From the NCBI GenBank assembly GCA_021030915.1, contig JAGEMR010000070.1, positions 1 through 64,000 on the forward strand: a stretch of DNA of 64,000 nucleotides, written 5' to 3'. Below, one piece after another: positions 43,564 to 54,361 of this stretch (within the stretch, counting starts at the first letter, position 1; each line of letters begins with the position of its first letter). Below the pieces are notes generated by a model. The model did no database searches, was not told the DNA's origin, and saw nothing but the letters and a program-made list of their open reading frames with translations. The position numbers and the translations under genes are program-made. Origin of the DNA: Astrothelium macrocarpum (lineage: Eukaryota; Ascomycota; Dothideomycetes; Trypetheliales; Trypetheliaceae).

Positions 43564-45729
43564 GGAGTCTCCACCACGGCGCGCCCGATCCCGCGGCGCG
43601 ACCACCAAATCAATTCTCACCACCAAACGTTCGAATTAGATTATCTCAATAACAATAATAGATAATTAGATTGGATGAAATTTAATCAGTAGAATTAATT
43701 CGCACGTTTCATTTGATGTAAATATTTTAATTTAAATAACGTTGTGGAATTTATTTTGTATATCGTAAACGATCTCGATCAGAAGATGTTTCATTCTCAT
43801 TTATAGGATTTTCTGCCACCATCACAACATTTTGAACCTTTTTTGGTATTTTTTACTGTTTCTGCTATTTCTGTTTATTTTGAAATGTCTCTATTTTGAA
43901 CTGTCTATTCGCTGTTCGTTATTCAATAATTTCTCGTTTTTATTATATTTGAATTATTCATTCTTTCTTCCGCCGTTATTGAGCTTTTTACCGGTCGCGT
44001 CTACGTTCTACCTTACGTTCAATTTCAATTTATTTATTAATCTATTATTATATTCTCTGAATTTTTTTTTATTCCTTTTCAAATTATTCAGCCTCCTTCT
44101 GCTGTTATTGTAACTCACGAATAAATTGAATTTTGATAAAATTAAAGAATATTATTCCATCGAATTAAAAAGATATTTTTAATTATTTTCGATGATTCGT
44201 CTTTTATTTTTGAATTTGAAACGTCTTTTTAAAATTCGAAAATTCTATTTTGAATAAATGATTCTTTATATTTTATTATAAATTCTATATTACGAATTTA
44301 TTAATTTTTTTTTATATAGACGGATTCAATTCATTATTGAATTTCGTATAAAACCGCCTCTAATATTTCATAAATATTATATTTGAAAAAGTAGAATTTG
44401 AGAATTATTCGATCTATTTCAAATCGCCTCTTATACTAATTTGATCGAATATTATTGAAAAATTGAATAATTGAAGGTTTATTTTGAATCAGCCATTTTT
44501 AATATTTTTAAAAATAAACATTTAATAATATATTTATCAGAATAATAGAAAAAAATCAATTTTATTTAAATTAATTAAATCTTATATTTATTGAATTTAT
44601 TTATCTAATTGGATGTTATAATATTCTATTAATGGCCTGAATAAACTCATATTTAATAATTGAAGACGATGAATAGAATGAGAAGAATAAATAGCCATCA
44701 GAATTCGCTTCTCATGATAATAATTAAGAAAATTCATAATCAGATGAGATTTATGACCATTTATTATAAATAATCTCCATTTGAAATCGTTATTTATTTT
44801 ATTTTTGATATTTTTATCGAATATTTTTTTAAATCAGTCAAATCCAATCTCATTATTCATTCAGTCTAAAATAAAAATAATAATATTAAAATTTTGAATA
44901 ATATAATTCGTATATTAAAATCATGAATTTTATATAATATTGAATTGAATGTTATAAATGAGAATAGATGATAATGAATTATCGTTTATAAAAATTATAA
45001 TGAATATAATAATCCATGAATAAGAGCCATTTATATCTGCATTTTTCAGAAGATTTCGTTCATATACTGTCCTAATAAATACACGACGATGAATATTGAT
45101 TTGATTCATAATAAAATCTTTTTCATTCATATTATAAATATAATAAATATCAATTTAATATTGCGTAATTTTGATAATTATTTATTAAAATATTAATAAT
45201 AAAATAATATTATTGAATTATTCGTATTATATCAAAATATAATTGAATTTATGTATAATTATTTATTCTTTTACAAACGAGATTAAATATTATAAAAAAT
45301 ATTAATTTTAATTGCAATTAATGGCGATATATAAAACGATTTATCCAATTCTTTTTTATATTCTTTTTATTAATTTCAATAGCGAAATTTCGAATCATTT
45401 ATATTATAAATAAAATATCACGGTTTATAAATATATTAATTTATTGAATTAATATTATTTTTTATTATATTGAAAATTTCGCGAGATTATTTTGATGAAT
45501 TTCTTTTTTGGATTTCTATACATTTCTATGGCGCCATAATAACGTTATATGATTGACTTCATATAATTTTATTATTTGAAAATAATTAGAAATTTTTTGT
45601 GTATCCGCCGCTGTAATCGCCGCTTCAATTGGATCCATATTGATAGTGCAATTCGTATTCAAAATATGGTGGTGGCCAAAATTTGAGGTGGTCGCGCCGC
45701 GGGATCGGGCGCGCCGTGGTGGAGACTCC
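43564..45729 (-). mobile_element. Degraded pogo-like DNA transposon, element II
   Basis: This element has different terminal inverted repeats, beginning GGAGTCTCCACCACGGCGCG (43564-43606 and 45687-45729), again GC-rich and matching at both ends. TA flanks it at 43562-43563 and 45730-45731. The left TA is the one that bounds element I. The interior is AT-rich and holds a second, different transposase pseudogene on the minus strand. Beyond the outer ends of the pair, AAGTCGGCGTAC (41781-41792) and GTACGCCGACTT (45733-45744) are exact reverse complements. Confidence 0.88.
43751..45638 (-). pseudogene. Second pogo-type transposase, RIP-degraded
   Basis: The start at 45638 reads MDPIEAAITAADTQKISNY, like the N-terminal helix-turn-helix of fungal pogo/Fot1-type transposases, followed by stops. 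The fragment at 45130-44930 corresponds to the start of the DDE catalytic domain. The family's N-M-D-E-K-G-F motif reads MNEKDF here, so the first catalytic Asp is now Asn, a G-to-A (RIP-type) change. The C-terminal end (SSDRDRLRYTK, stop at 43751) is preserved. About 630 codons in total; inactive. Confidence 0.8.
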
Positions 45730-45744
45730 TAGGTACGCCGACTT

Positions 45745-46176
45745 ATGTTGAATATTTAAAACATGGGAAGGTTATGCTAAAACGACACTGGGAGTGCACG
45801 TGTAGTGTCTTTGATGACTACAACATGAACTTTTTTGGGTTTCATAATATTATGTGTCGTGCTCATTCTTTTGATTTCTTTTCTGCTTCCACGCTTCATG
45901 TTCATATTAAAATTCTACATGCGCAACCCATGACACATATGCAGCACCTCACATGGGAAACCAGCGGATATTGGAGTCATTCCCTTTTGACAGATCGAAA
46001 AGCAAGAGAACACACAATCGCAGCTAATGAACGCTTTGCTATTGTGCTCTTTCTAATAGTAATGATTAGTGTTACGAATTTGGTGCGATGATAGACAAGC
46101 ACATCAGCAGACAAGGGGTTTTGGCTGTATCTTAAGATCCGTCACTACGATAGTGGATCGGGCCTTTCTTGCCCTT
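45745..46176. other. Short gene-less stretch
   Basis: Between element II and the first MFS gene. The frame at 45774-46091 (+) is unassigned. Confidence 0.5.
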
Positions 46177-47865
46177 CTAGTTCTGTTCCTTTCTATCTTC
46201 TCTCTGCGATCTCCACTGCTCGCCCCATTTCCACTCCACCCAAACCAATGGGCTACACAGCGCAACAACAGCGGCCAATACAACAAATGTGTTTCGGATG
46301 CGAATCGAATGAATCATCGGCTGCACTACACTGACGCCGACTGCTCCTAAGCTGCATCGTGCTAGATTGTTTAAAGCGGTGGCCCCGGCGCTCCCGACAG
46401 GAAAGCAGTCGACCAGTACCGCTGAGTTGATGCTAAAGATGCCAGTCGCCGTGAACGCGATAAAGAACTGTAGCATCAAAGAGATGAGCAGATTTGCCAC
46501 AGCATAGCGATTTACATCGTTCAGCTCGTAGCTGGCACCGTACAGTGCAGTCGTAAGGATGAACACGGCCGAAAGGTAGGGCATAGGAGAGAGACGAGCG
46601 CGTTCGTATGGGAAGCGGCGGTCGCCTCTGAGGTTGATGTCATTCGGAATGTGATTCGCGCGGCGGTAGTGCTTTTCGACCATGCGGAAGTTGTGATCCA
46701 TGAGCTTACCTATGAGAATCGAGCCGAGCACGCAACCAACCCCGTTGGGCAAGAAGCATAGACCGAGCTCGATCTGAGTAAGTCTAGGGAACTCTCGGAC
46801 AAGCACCGTAGCAGTGGAGGATGTGACCATGCTCCAAACAGCGTAGATAAGGGCTCCCCAGGCAAGAAGAGCGAGAACATCTTTTTCGACAAGCTGTTTC
46901 AAGGGGTCGAAAATGTTTTTAAGGGATAGACGAGGTGTTCTCCGAATAGGCCTTGAAGAATCCTCGACCCACTTGTTCGGGGTAGAGATCACAAAATATA
47001 TAAGCGGTCGGTGTATTCCCGTTAAAGGAATGGTTCCATTCCCAGCAATAGCGCGCTGAGTCTCAGGAAGGAACGTGAGCAGTATCCCAAGGATAAGAAC
47101 AGCCAAGACAAATAAGAACCAGAAGATGCTTCGGAACCCCCAGATGCCGTTGAAGATGCCCCCAAGCACAGGTCCAAGGGCTTGACCTATCATTCTGATG
47201 CCGCTATTTACTCCAATAAAGCCGCCCCCTGCTTATATTAACACATTGATTGTTAGCAAAAAACATCACGTACTCTCGCCAGGTGCAGCTATGTCCGCAA
47301 TGACACCTGTCCCAATGCTAATGGTCGCAGCACTTCCCGCAGCCTGCACGCCACGAAGGACTAACAACATAGCGTAGTCGGTGGTAAACGCCAAGGCTAG
47401 GTTAGCTACAACATATATGCTGAGCGTCCAGACGAAAAGAAGACGACGCCCGTACATGTCCGATAACGGACCCCAAAACGAAGGCGCAATGCCTTGAACT
47501 ACCATGTAGACTGTGATAGTCAAGGCAACGAGCGACGTATTGGTGTGTAAGTCTGCAGAAATGGTGTTGATGGCTGGGAAATAGATGTTGGACGAAAGAG
47601 GAGAGAACATGCCGGCCAGAGAGACGACGTAGACCAACACCCACTTTCGTTTCTTATCGAGGACATGGTACGGAGTCTGGTTTAGAACGTCCTGGTTGTC
47701 AGCCGATGGATTGACTAAAGATGAGAGTTGGATCTGAGCGGAGCCATCGGCTGCTAATTCAGGGCGTATCGAATCAGCCGGTCTCTCAGTCTCGCTCAAT
47801 TCCTGGATGACATCCACGGGACTGTGGTGTAACTCGTCTGCAGCTAACGAGGGGTTGGAGGCCAT
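46177..47865 (-). CDS. MFS drug:H+ antiporter-like transporter (DHA1, QDR type)
   Basis: This is a multi-pass exporter of the major facilitator superfamily. Two exons are inferred; a GTACGT intron near 47271-47220 joins GVIADIAAPGES to GGGFIGVNSGIRMIGQALGP. A long soluble N-terminus precedes the first helix (WVLVYVVSLAGMFSPLSSNI). Motif A reads GPLSDMYGRRLLF. The antiporter-type motif C lies in GIRMIGQALGPVLGG. A large hydrophilic loop separates the two six-helix halves. Quinidine-resistance-like members export drugs, polyamines or secondary metabolites. The start at MASNPSL (47865) is chosen; an in-frame Met lies at 47925. It could export a product of locus B (inference). Confidence 0.88.
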
Positions 47866-49493
47866 GTAAGAAATATTAACCCCTTCCAAGTTGGTGTTCA
47901 CATAGAATGAGGTTTGAGTCTGCAAAAGAGGGAGAAGCGAAAGAACCAGCCAGTGTGAGATGTAATAATAGTCGTCGGCTCCACGCGTGTACCGACATTA
48001 CAGCAGGTAAAATCCCAAGCGGCCAAGAGACATCGGAATTCTTCATTTTGTTGAGTTCACCCCCTGTAACACTCGGAGTCACAGAGGTCCAGCAAATGCG
48101 TATGCAAAGCCAAGCAACGTGGTGCTGCGAGCCAGCTCATTATTCTGCACTCTCGTTGGATCGGCACTCAACTTCGAAACGACTCACTTACATGAGAATT
48201 TGATGCTGTGCGAGTTTCTGGAGATAGTATAGTCCTCAAGTACAGAACATGTTTGGGCATACAGTAATGGAAAAGGGAAAGGGGAAAATGTGGAGATTGT
48301 TATGCAAGACGCCCGGTATCAATGGAGTGTACACACTGTATGCATACATCGGATCTATAATGCTAAAAGCTCGTAATATATCCTCACTTTACTGAATGAT
48401 GGTACACGTGCCCAAATGTTGTGTCCGCATATGTGCTGGGTTGAAAAAGGTAGATTTCAAGGTCAAGGCCAGAGCGGGCTAGGTGTGTTAGAGTTAGAAT
48501 TAGGGTTAAGTTGATTAGAATTAGACTCTGAGATATTTTCACTTACAGCAGCAAGAAGCGTGTCCGACCGAGGTCGGCGTTGTTAATCTCATCCTCACAA
48601 TATTAGGGTTAGGGTTAGACTACATTCAACACCGTATATTTACCTTTACATATGGTCACATTTCTATGTGCAATATGTATCAAAACCACACATAATTGTA
48701 TCTGTGTTTTGTAGCTATCTTACAAGTGTTTGATCGTCATGCAACCTTCCTTTTCCTTCACGAGCGTCCTCTGCTTCTGCATATTCTCGAATCATTTTCA
48801 TCCTTACCTCACGTGTGGATCAAAAAATTCTTCAAGTGTGGATGGACCAATGTGGATGAGACGCATTGTAATCAGCGCATAGGTGCGTTAGTGTGAGTTT
48901 CTTTACCATGGCACATGTCTAAGTGGACATTAAGCCGAAGTTGAGCCAAACGATGAGCGTCTTAGTCAGCCAGAGAGAGGACTACCACCTCTTACGTAGC
49001 AGCTGGGCTTGCTTGAGTGTTTTTTTCTTTTAACAAATTTGAATATTTTCCTTTATACTGAGTGATAAGCGGATGAGCATGAGCTTTGGCTAAGTAGGCA
49101 TGAGACATCCCTAAGCCACCTTTCTTCCGTGAGAGTAACTCTTAAGTAGCCCTGAAAGCGGCCATTGCTCTTGCTTTGGCGCTTAAAAGCGACCCTTTTG
49201 TAACGTTTTGTGAACATTTTAAAACGTAATTTAGTGCAGCACCGCTAACACCATTGCTACCAGTCCATGCAGCTAACCTTGTTATCTAATCAGTTCTCCG
49301 CCCTTAGCGCCTTCACCACTTTCCTCTACGATAAGCTCGTGGCTGCCAATGCGGAGAACAGAGCAGAGTTAGACGGTCCCGTCATCGTAGCGCCGATTTC
49401 GGTAGTACGTAATTTTCGGATGCCGTGTTGCCATAAACCGCCATTAGACATGTCTGCAAACTCGCACAAGCTGTCGTGGTATACAGATAGGCG
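47866..49493. other. Divergent gene-less stretch with telomere-like repeats
   Basis: The gap between two MFS genes has no supported gene. It includes the TTAGGG-like stretch (48488-48618) and the left inverted repeat at 48931-48971. Confidence 0.5.
48488..48618 (+). repeat. Interstitial telomere-like TTAGGG repeats
   Basis: TTAGGGTTAGGGTTAG occurs at 48603-48618. A second, degenerate patch of TTAG-type units (GTTAGAGTTAGAATTAGGGT and following) lies at 48488-48528. TTAGGG is the telomere repeat of most filamentous ascomycetes. Confidence 0.6.
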
Positions 49494-51234
49494 ATGTTAG
49501 CAATCCTGCGTCCTTTCAAATGGTTCTACCATGAATTTGGCATCGTCTCTATCCATGCAACGGGTGCAAATGCGTACCTTATCATCTTGGCAAGATCGTG
49601 TCGCATGTTTGCATACGGCACCAATTCGCTGATACTGGGTATTGCAAGTCTTGGCAGCTCGTGTCAGCGGTACTACATAACTAACTTGTGATGTATAGCC
49701 ATATTTTTCTCGGCTCTCGAGTTCTCAGACCACCAAATTGGAGTCTTTATGACCCTAACACTTCTAGGCGATGTATTCCTCGGCACATTTCTTACTCTTA
49801 TTGCAGATCGCGTAGGGAGACGTAAGGTGTTAATGGGAGGATCGTTCTTGATGGTGGTTAGTGGTATAGCCTTTGCCATCTTCGAGAATTTTTGGATCCT
49901 CCTTTTGGCCGCAATAGCGGGGATAATCAGTATCACCGGCGGCGACTTCGGGCCGTTTCGAAACATAGAGGAGTGGGTATCTTCAAAAACATACCCTAAT
50001 GGTCATCGCTAAAAGTTGTAGATCTATCCTGTCGCAATTGACCACTCCGACAACAAGATCAGATGTTCTGGCGTGGTATGTAGCAACAGCAACGCTCGGG
50101 TCAAGCCTTGGGAGTGAGGTATCTGGCAGGATCATCCACTACCTACAGAACCGAGATGGTTGGACATCGGTTGATGCGTATCATGCTCTATTCTGGGTCT
50201 ACGCTGTCATGGGCATTGTAAATGCGATATTAGTCCTGTTACTGACCGATGCCTGTGAATTATCAATAACCGAGGGAATATACACGCAGGTCCCTCAAGA
50301 TGAAGCTACAATTGTCAGTCCTGCCAACCAAGACGACGCTTCAGAGATCGAACCCAAGGCTCCACCGGCTAGAACTTTATTTACAAAGGTCAAATCATGG
50401 TTCACGAGGCGGTTGTCCCAAATATCAGGTCCTACTCGGTCAATCATGTACAAGCTGTGGTTCCTACTAGCAATCGACTCGCTCGCAGATGGCATGGTGC
50501 CATATTCGCTCACTAATTATTACATAGATAATAGATTTCACCCTACTAAATCAACTCTCGGCGACATTACCTCTGTCAGTTACTTTTTGAGCGCCATAGG
50601 CGCTGTTTTCGCAGGTCCACTGGCCCGCAAAATCGGTCTAATCAACACCATGGTCTTCACTCATGTTCCTTCTTCAGCAGCTGTGCTGCTCTTTCCATTT
50701 CCGCCCGTGCTATGGATCGTAGCAGGGCTACTGATGGTACGAGCCGGACTAAACAATATGGACCAAGCACCTCGGTCAGCATTTATTGCTGCAGTAGTCA
50801 AGCCAGAGGAACGTACTGCTACCATGGGCATCACAAGTATGATCAGAACCCTGGCTGCCATGGCCGGTCCGACCCTGACAGGACTGATGGCTGCCAACGA
50901 GCTATTCTGGATAGCATTTGTGCTGGCTGGTGCCTGTCGTTTGACATACGATCTTGGACTCTACGCTTTGTTTGTAAACATGAAGCTATATCAGCACGAA
51001 ATAAAGCCCGATGACCTTCCCGCTGGGCACGATTCAAGACGCTCTCAGGATGAGGAAGTAGTCGAGTTGCAAAGTCTGGCTGATTCTGTTGCTGGCGATG
51101 TTGATGGTGGCGATAGAAATATAGGTTCGAGAGCAAGCCTTACACATAATCGGCTGCAGGTTGTAGCCGCTGGTGAACGTGTTCGCAGTAGGAGCCCCCA
51201 CACACGATCACTAAGCAGTGATATGGGCAATTAG
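49494..51234 (+). CDS. MFS transporter, second copy type
   Basis: This major-facilitator protein is from a different branch than the 46-kb gene. Three exons are inferred. Introns (GTATTG donor near 49639; GTGGGT donor near 49973) restore SLILAIFFSALEFSDHQIG and GPFRNIEESILSQLTTPTTR. The N-terminus begins near FKWFYHEFGI, and ARSCRMFAYGTNSLIL is typical of this family. Motif A is ADRVGRRKVLM. The second half has LARKIGLINTMVFTHVPSS. A hydrophilic 60-residue C-terminal tail ends at 51234. The first exon could lie further upstream. It is flanked by inverted repeats and neighbours the regulator of locus B. Substrate is unknown. Confidence 0.83.
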
Positions 51235-52677
51235 ACGAGAAGGAATGTCAATCAGTCATCTCAATTTAGTCATTCGAGTAGTCGTCGTCATACCCATTGT
51301 TATTGTCCCGACTTTGTCAACGCCTCTCAACCCTCTCGAATTCATGCCTGTGATCATGGTAACAAGTTTCTGCTCCATATGAGGTCCTCCGGGCATCTGG
51401 CCGTCATTGAGGTTTCGGCGATCCTACCGTTGGTACGTAAGCTCCTGAATGCAAAATTCTATGTGGCTCTTTCGATGTGGCGAGCACTATCGAAGGATCT
51501 GCGAGCTCTCTACAGAAACGATTCCCAGTAGTTGTACGAGAACTGTGGTCCCCTTGCAAGAGTTGAAGGGAGAGAGGAAGGGATCCTTCTTTCACAAAAC
51601 TTCGATTGTATCCCAGCTGGGCCGGATCGGAGCCGAAGATGAAGATGACGAGGGAGAAGGGCCTCGAACTAAGCTTGCTCGTAAAGCACAATTGAGGATG
51701 TTAGAGATTAGTGTAAGTTGAATATTAACACGATAGATGAGTTGATCATCTGCACTGGGGAATAGTGCCCTCTCTTCCTTCATCCTACTCGAAGACTTTT
51801 CATCTGCGAACTTCTGCTCTACTCCTAGTGAACATAGCTCCGCATCTAGTAAGCTTACGATGCTCCAGGTGAGTCCACCGAGATGGCGTGACTGAAGCTC
51901 AAATTTCTTTATAGATTGCTCATTGTCTGGCGATGACGCTTCCGCTCGTTTGCAAGCTCCACGGGTAGACTTGGTCTCTGCTTTGAGACTTTTGCTACTT
52001 CTGACCTGAACAATACAGTCGACCAGAAGGTCAAATTGCACTTCGGCAATTTCATGCGGGATTCGCACTTTTCTTGTCACCCAATTAGTTTAGCCGTGTT
52101 TTAGGCTGACTAAAGTAGCTATTTTTATCCGGCTCAACTTCGGCTTACTATCTGCTAAGCTACTATGGGGTACTTACCTTTGCTCTTCCTTTTGTACCTG
52201 TCTTATCGCGCTTCAGCTGTGTACAGTCCGATTTCCAACCCCTCCTACCATTTAAAAATCCAGTCTGGGCTACAGCCTTCACAGTGCAAATGTCTGTCAA
52301 TTTTCCGTGAAGGGCTGAAGACTTCCCGTCCGAAAATACCCTAGGATAGGCGTCTTGGAACACTGGATGTCCCAGCATTTTGATTGTCCCAGGACGATGA
52401 CTATCTCAGTTGTTATTAACACACACGACGTACAATCCTGCTCTTGCACTCGATTAGTGTGAAATTAGATTTGAGTCCGATACACAAACTTCTGACAGTC
52501 CCAACACGGAAGACATTGATGCAAATTCTGATTTCGTTCATAAACTTAGACTATGGCTGTGCAATTCTGAGCAGCTCTAAGCGCCCCTGAATAAGACCCG
52601 ATTTCTGGTTTCCGGTCCCAGTTTTGGGGATCCTCCTTGGTTATTCCTTTTATTCCCAGCGGTAACAGCGAGGCCTG
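51235..52677. other. Intergenic stretch upstream of the regulator gene
   Basis: Apart from the unassigned frame at 51592-52080 and the right inverted repeat (52104-52147), nothing is recognised. The promoter of the regulator gene is presumed in the last few hundred bases. Confidence 0.45.
51592..52080 (-). CDS. Unassigned ORF near the right inverted repeat
   Basis: A 162-codon minus-strand frame starts 24 bp inside the right inverted repeat. The N-terminal part (IPHEIAEVQFDLLVDCIVQV, then a Lys/Ser/Glu-rich stretch) has coding-like composition. The C-terminal Ser-run region looks random. I recognise no family. It might be an exon of a gene carried by the possible element, or a chance frame. 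Confidence 0.25.
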   Translation of the reverse strand: MTRKVRIPHEIAEVQFDLLVDCIVQVRSSKSLKAETKSTRGACKRAEASSPDNEQSIKKFELQSRHLGGLTWSIVSLLDAELCSLGVEQKFADEKSSSRMKEERALFPSADDQLIYRVNIQLTLISNILNCALRASLVRGPSPSSSSSSAPIRPSWDTIEVL

Positions 52678-54262
52678 ATGGAGAAACCTGGTGAATTATC
52701 TACACGCGCGTCCTCCAGCTCTGTGCAATTTTGTCCGCTGTGCAGCAAACCTTTTACCCTTGGTATGCTCGAACTATATATCAAAACCACAAAGGCTCAT
52801 TTTTATTGCTCAGTATCATCCTATAATCGTCATTTATCGTATTGCCGCCGTAGGCAGACCCGACCACGGATTCGCCACAGTTCCTGTCGCGCCTGCAGTA
52901 TCGCAAAAACAAAATGCAGCTTTCACGATCGCTGTTCTCGGTGCACTGCCAAGGGATTCGATTGCGTTTACGACCGCTTAGCTGCCACAGAGAGTGCAAG
53001 CTCGAACGAAGATCGTGCCATTCCGCCCAATCCATCTCTAGTATCCGTGCATCAGGAAGAGCCGTCAGTACCCGACTTGTTTAATTTCGGAGACAATTCT
53101 GTCTTAGATCTCACCAATCTTCAACAACTCAACCAATATCCGTACAGCGGAATCGGCGACAGCAGTAACGAGTTGGCAGCAAATATTTCCATTGGGAATT
53201 TTTCATTTCTGGACGATATCGATCTATCTGTTGAATCCCATGATCTCATCACCGGAACATTGGCAAACAACCGCCTCAACTCGACCATCAATACGAGCTT
53301 TCTTACACGGCTTCGTAAAACAGAGCCTTTGGCCCAACAGAGCGCAGAGCTAGTCATGGAAGCCTTGTGTGCCATTCCTGAGCAAATGACGCGCAAAGCA
53401 ACTTTTCCTCCCTTCATCCATCCCCATTGGAATCGCTCTGATCTCCCCGAGCCACTCGCCGTTTGTATGCGGATCGCGCAAATATTTGCCTCACGGACGC
53501 CTGAAATAAAAGCTTTCATTTGGAGGACTATTCGGGCAGAGCAAAGACATGCCCTCGGACAAGTGAGCACTTCCTTTCCTCTTCCACACATATTTGACTA
53601 ATCATGTACTGGAAAAGCTGTCGAATCTTTCTAAACAGGATCTGCTTGCTACTATACAGGCCCACATGGTGTACCTCATCATGCGTGTTGTTGATGGCGA
53701 AACGCAGCCCGATGACTTGAATCAGGAGATGGTGAAGTGCCAGAGTGTACGTTCAGCCGGTTTGATTTCTCAAACTTAGGGCCGGCTAACATTGTTAGAT
53801 TCTCTGCCAGCGCTTTCTAAATCTCTGCGATGGGCATTTTTGTCAAGATGAACAACTGCACCCCAGCATGACATGGGAAGATTGGATCTTTGCCGAGTCT
53901 CGACGAAGGTAGGTGCCGTTGTGGCGCTTTCCTTCCACATCTAATCAGGAGCAAACAGAACTTCGTGTGTTTGGTTCCTCATCGCCCGCACAGTCCTTGT
54001 TAAGACCCAAGCAGGCTGCCCTACTACTGAACGTCCTGGGGTGCTACCTCTCCCTTCGCCGAAGACGCAGTGGGAAGCAAGAAGCCGTGCAACTTGGATG
54101 GAAGAACTTGAGGCTGGTTGCCCCAACATATCCACGTTAGGAAGCCTTCTGGACTCAAAACAGCGATGTAATGAAATGGTTCATGCGCAACGACTCGATT
54201 CTTGGAATGCAAGGACTGACAATTTAGGATCTCTACTCAGTATCGCTGCAGCTATGATGTGA
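52678..54262 (+). CDS. C2H2 + Zn2Cys6 transcription factor (locus B)
   Basis: This is a nuclear DNA-binding regulator of a fungal class that joins one C2H2 finger to a Zn2Cys6 cluster. Five exons are inferred: 52678-52762, 52814-53562, 53618-53746, 53799-53909 and 53959-54262 (about 458 residues). Splicing intron 1 restores the finger CPLCSKPFTLVSSYNRHLSYC. The binuclear cluster is CRACSIAKTKCSFHDRCSRC ending with CVYDR, with all six Cys present. The middle region is conserved in such regulators (LATIQAHMVYLIMRVVDGE, HPSMTWEDWIFAESRRTSCV). A continuous-frame reading stops early at 53601 and would truncate it. Its position between transporters and an SDR suggests a pathway-specific regulator for locus B (inference). 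Confidence 0.85.
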
Positions 54263-54361
54263 AAGAAACCAACTACATTGATCAGCGCATCTAGAAACCA
54301 ATAGATCTATTCATTCCAAAGTCGTCGACCTCTTGTCTTCGTTCGAACCCTTTTTTCCCGC

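Larger units (their letters stand above)
48931..52147. mobile_element. Possible 3.2-kb element bounded by inverted repeats
   Basis: TAAGCCGAAGTTGAGCC (48931-48947) recurs exactly inverted at 52131-52147. A second matching block just inside, TTAGTCAGCC (48962-48971 and inverted at 52104-52113), lies at similar spacing. TA would be the flanking dinucleotide on both sides if the repeat begins AGCCGAAG. Between them lie an MFS gene and one unassigned minus-strand frame, but no recognisable transposase. It could be a non-autonomous or gene-capturing element, or coincidental dispersed repeats. Confidence 0.4.

Noticed and set aside
43832..44113. Plus-strand Phe/Leu-rich ORF that looks like a membrane protein
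   Set aside because: It lies inside the AT-rich element II, antisense to the transposase pseudogene; T-rich DNA gives Phe/Leu runs by composition alone.
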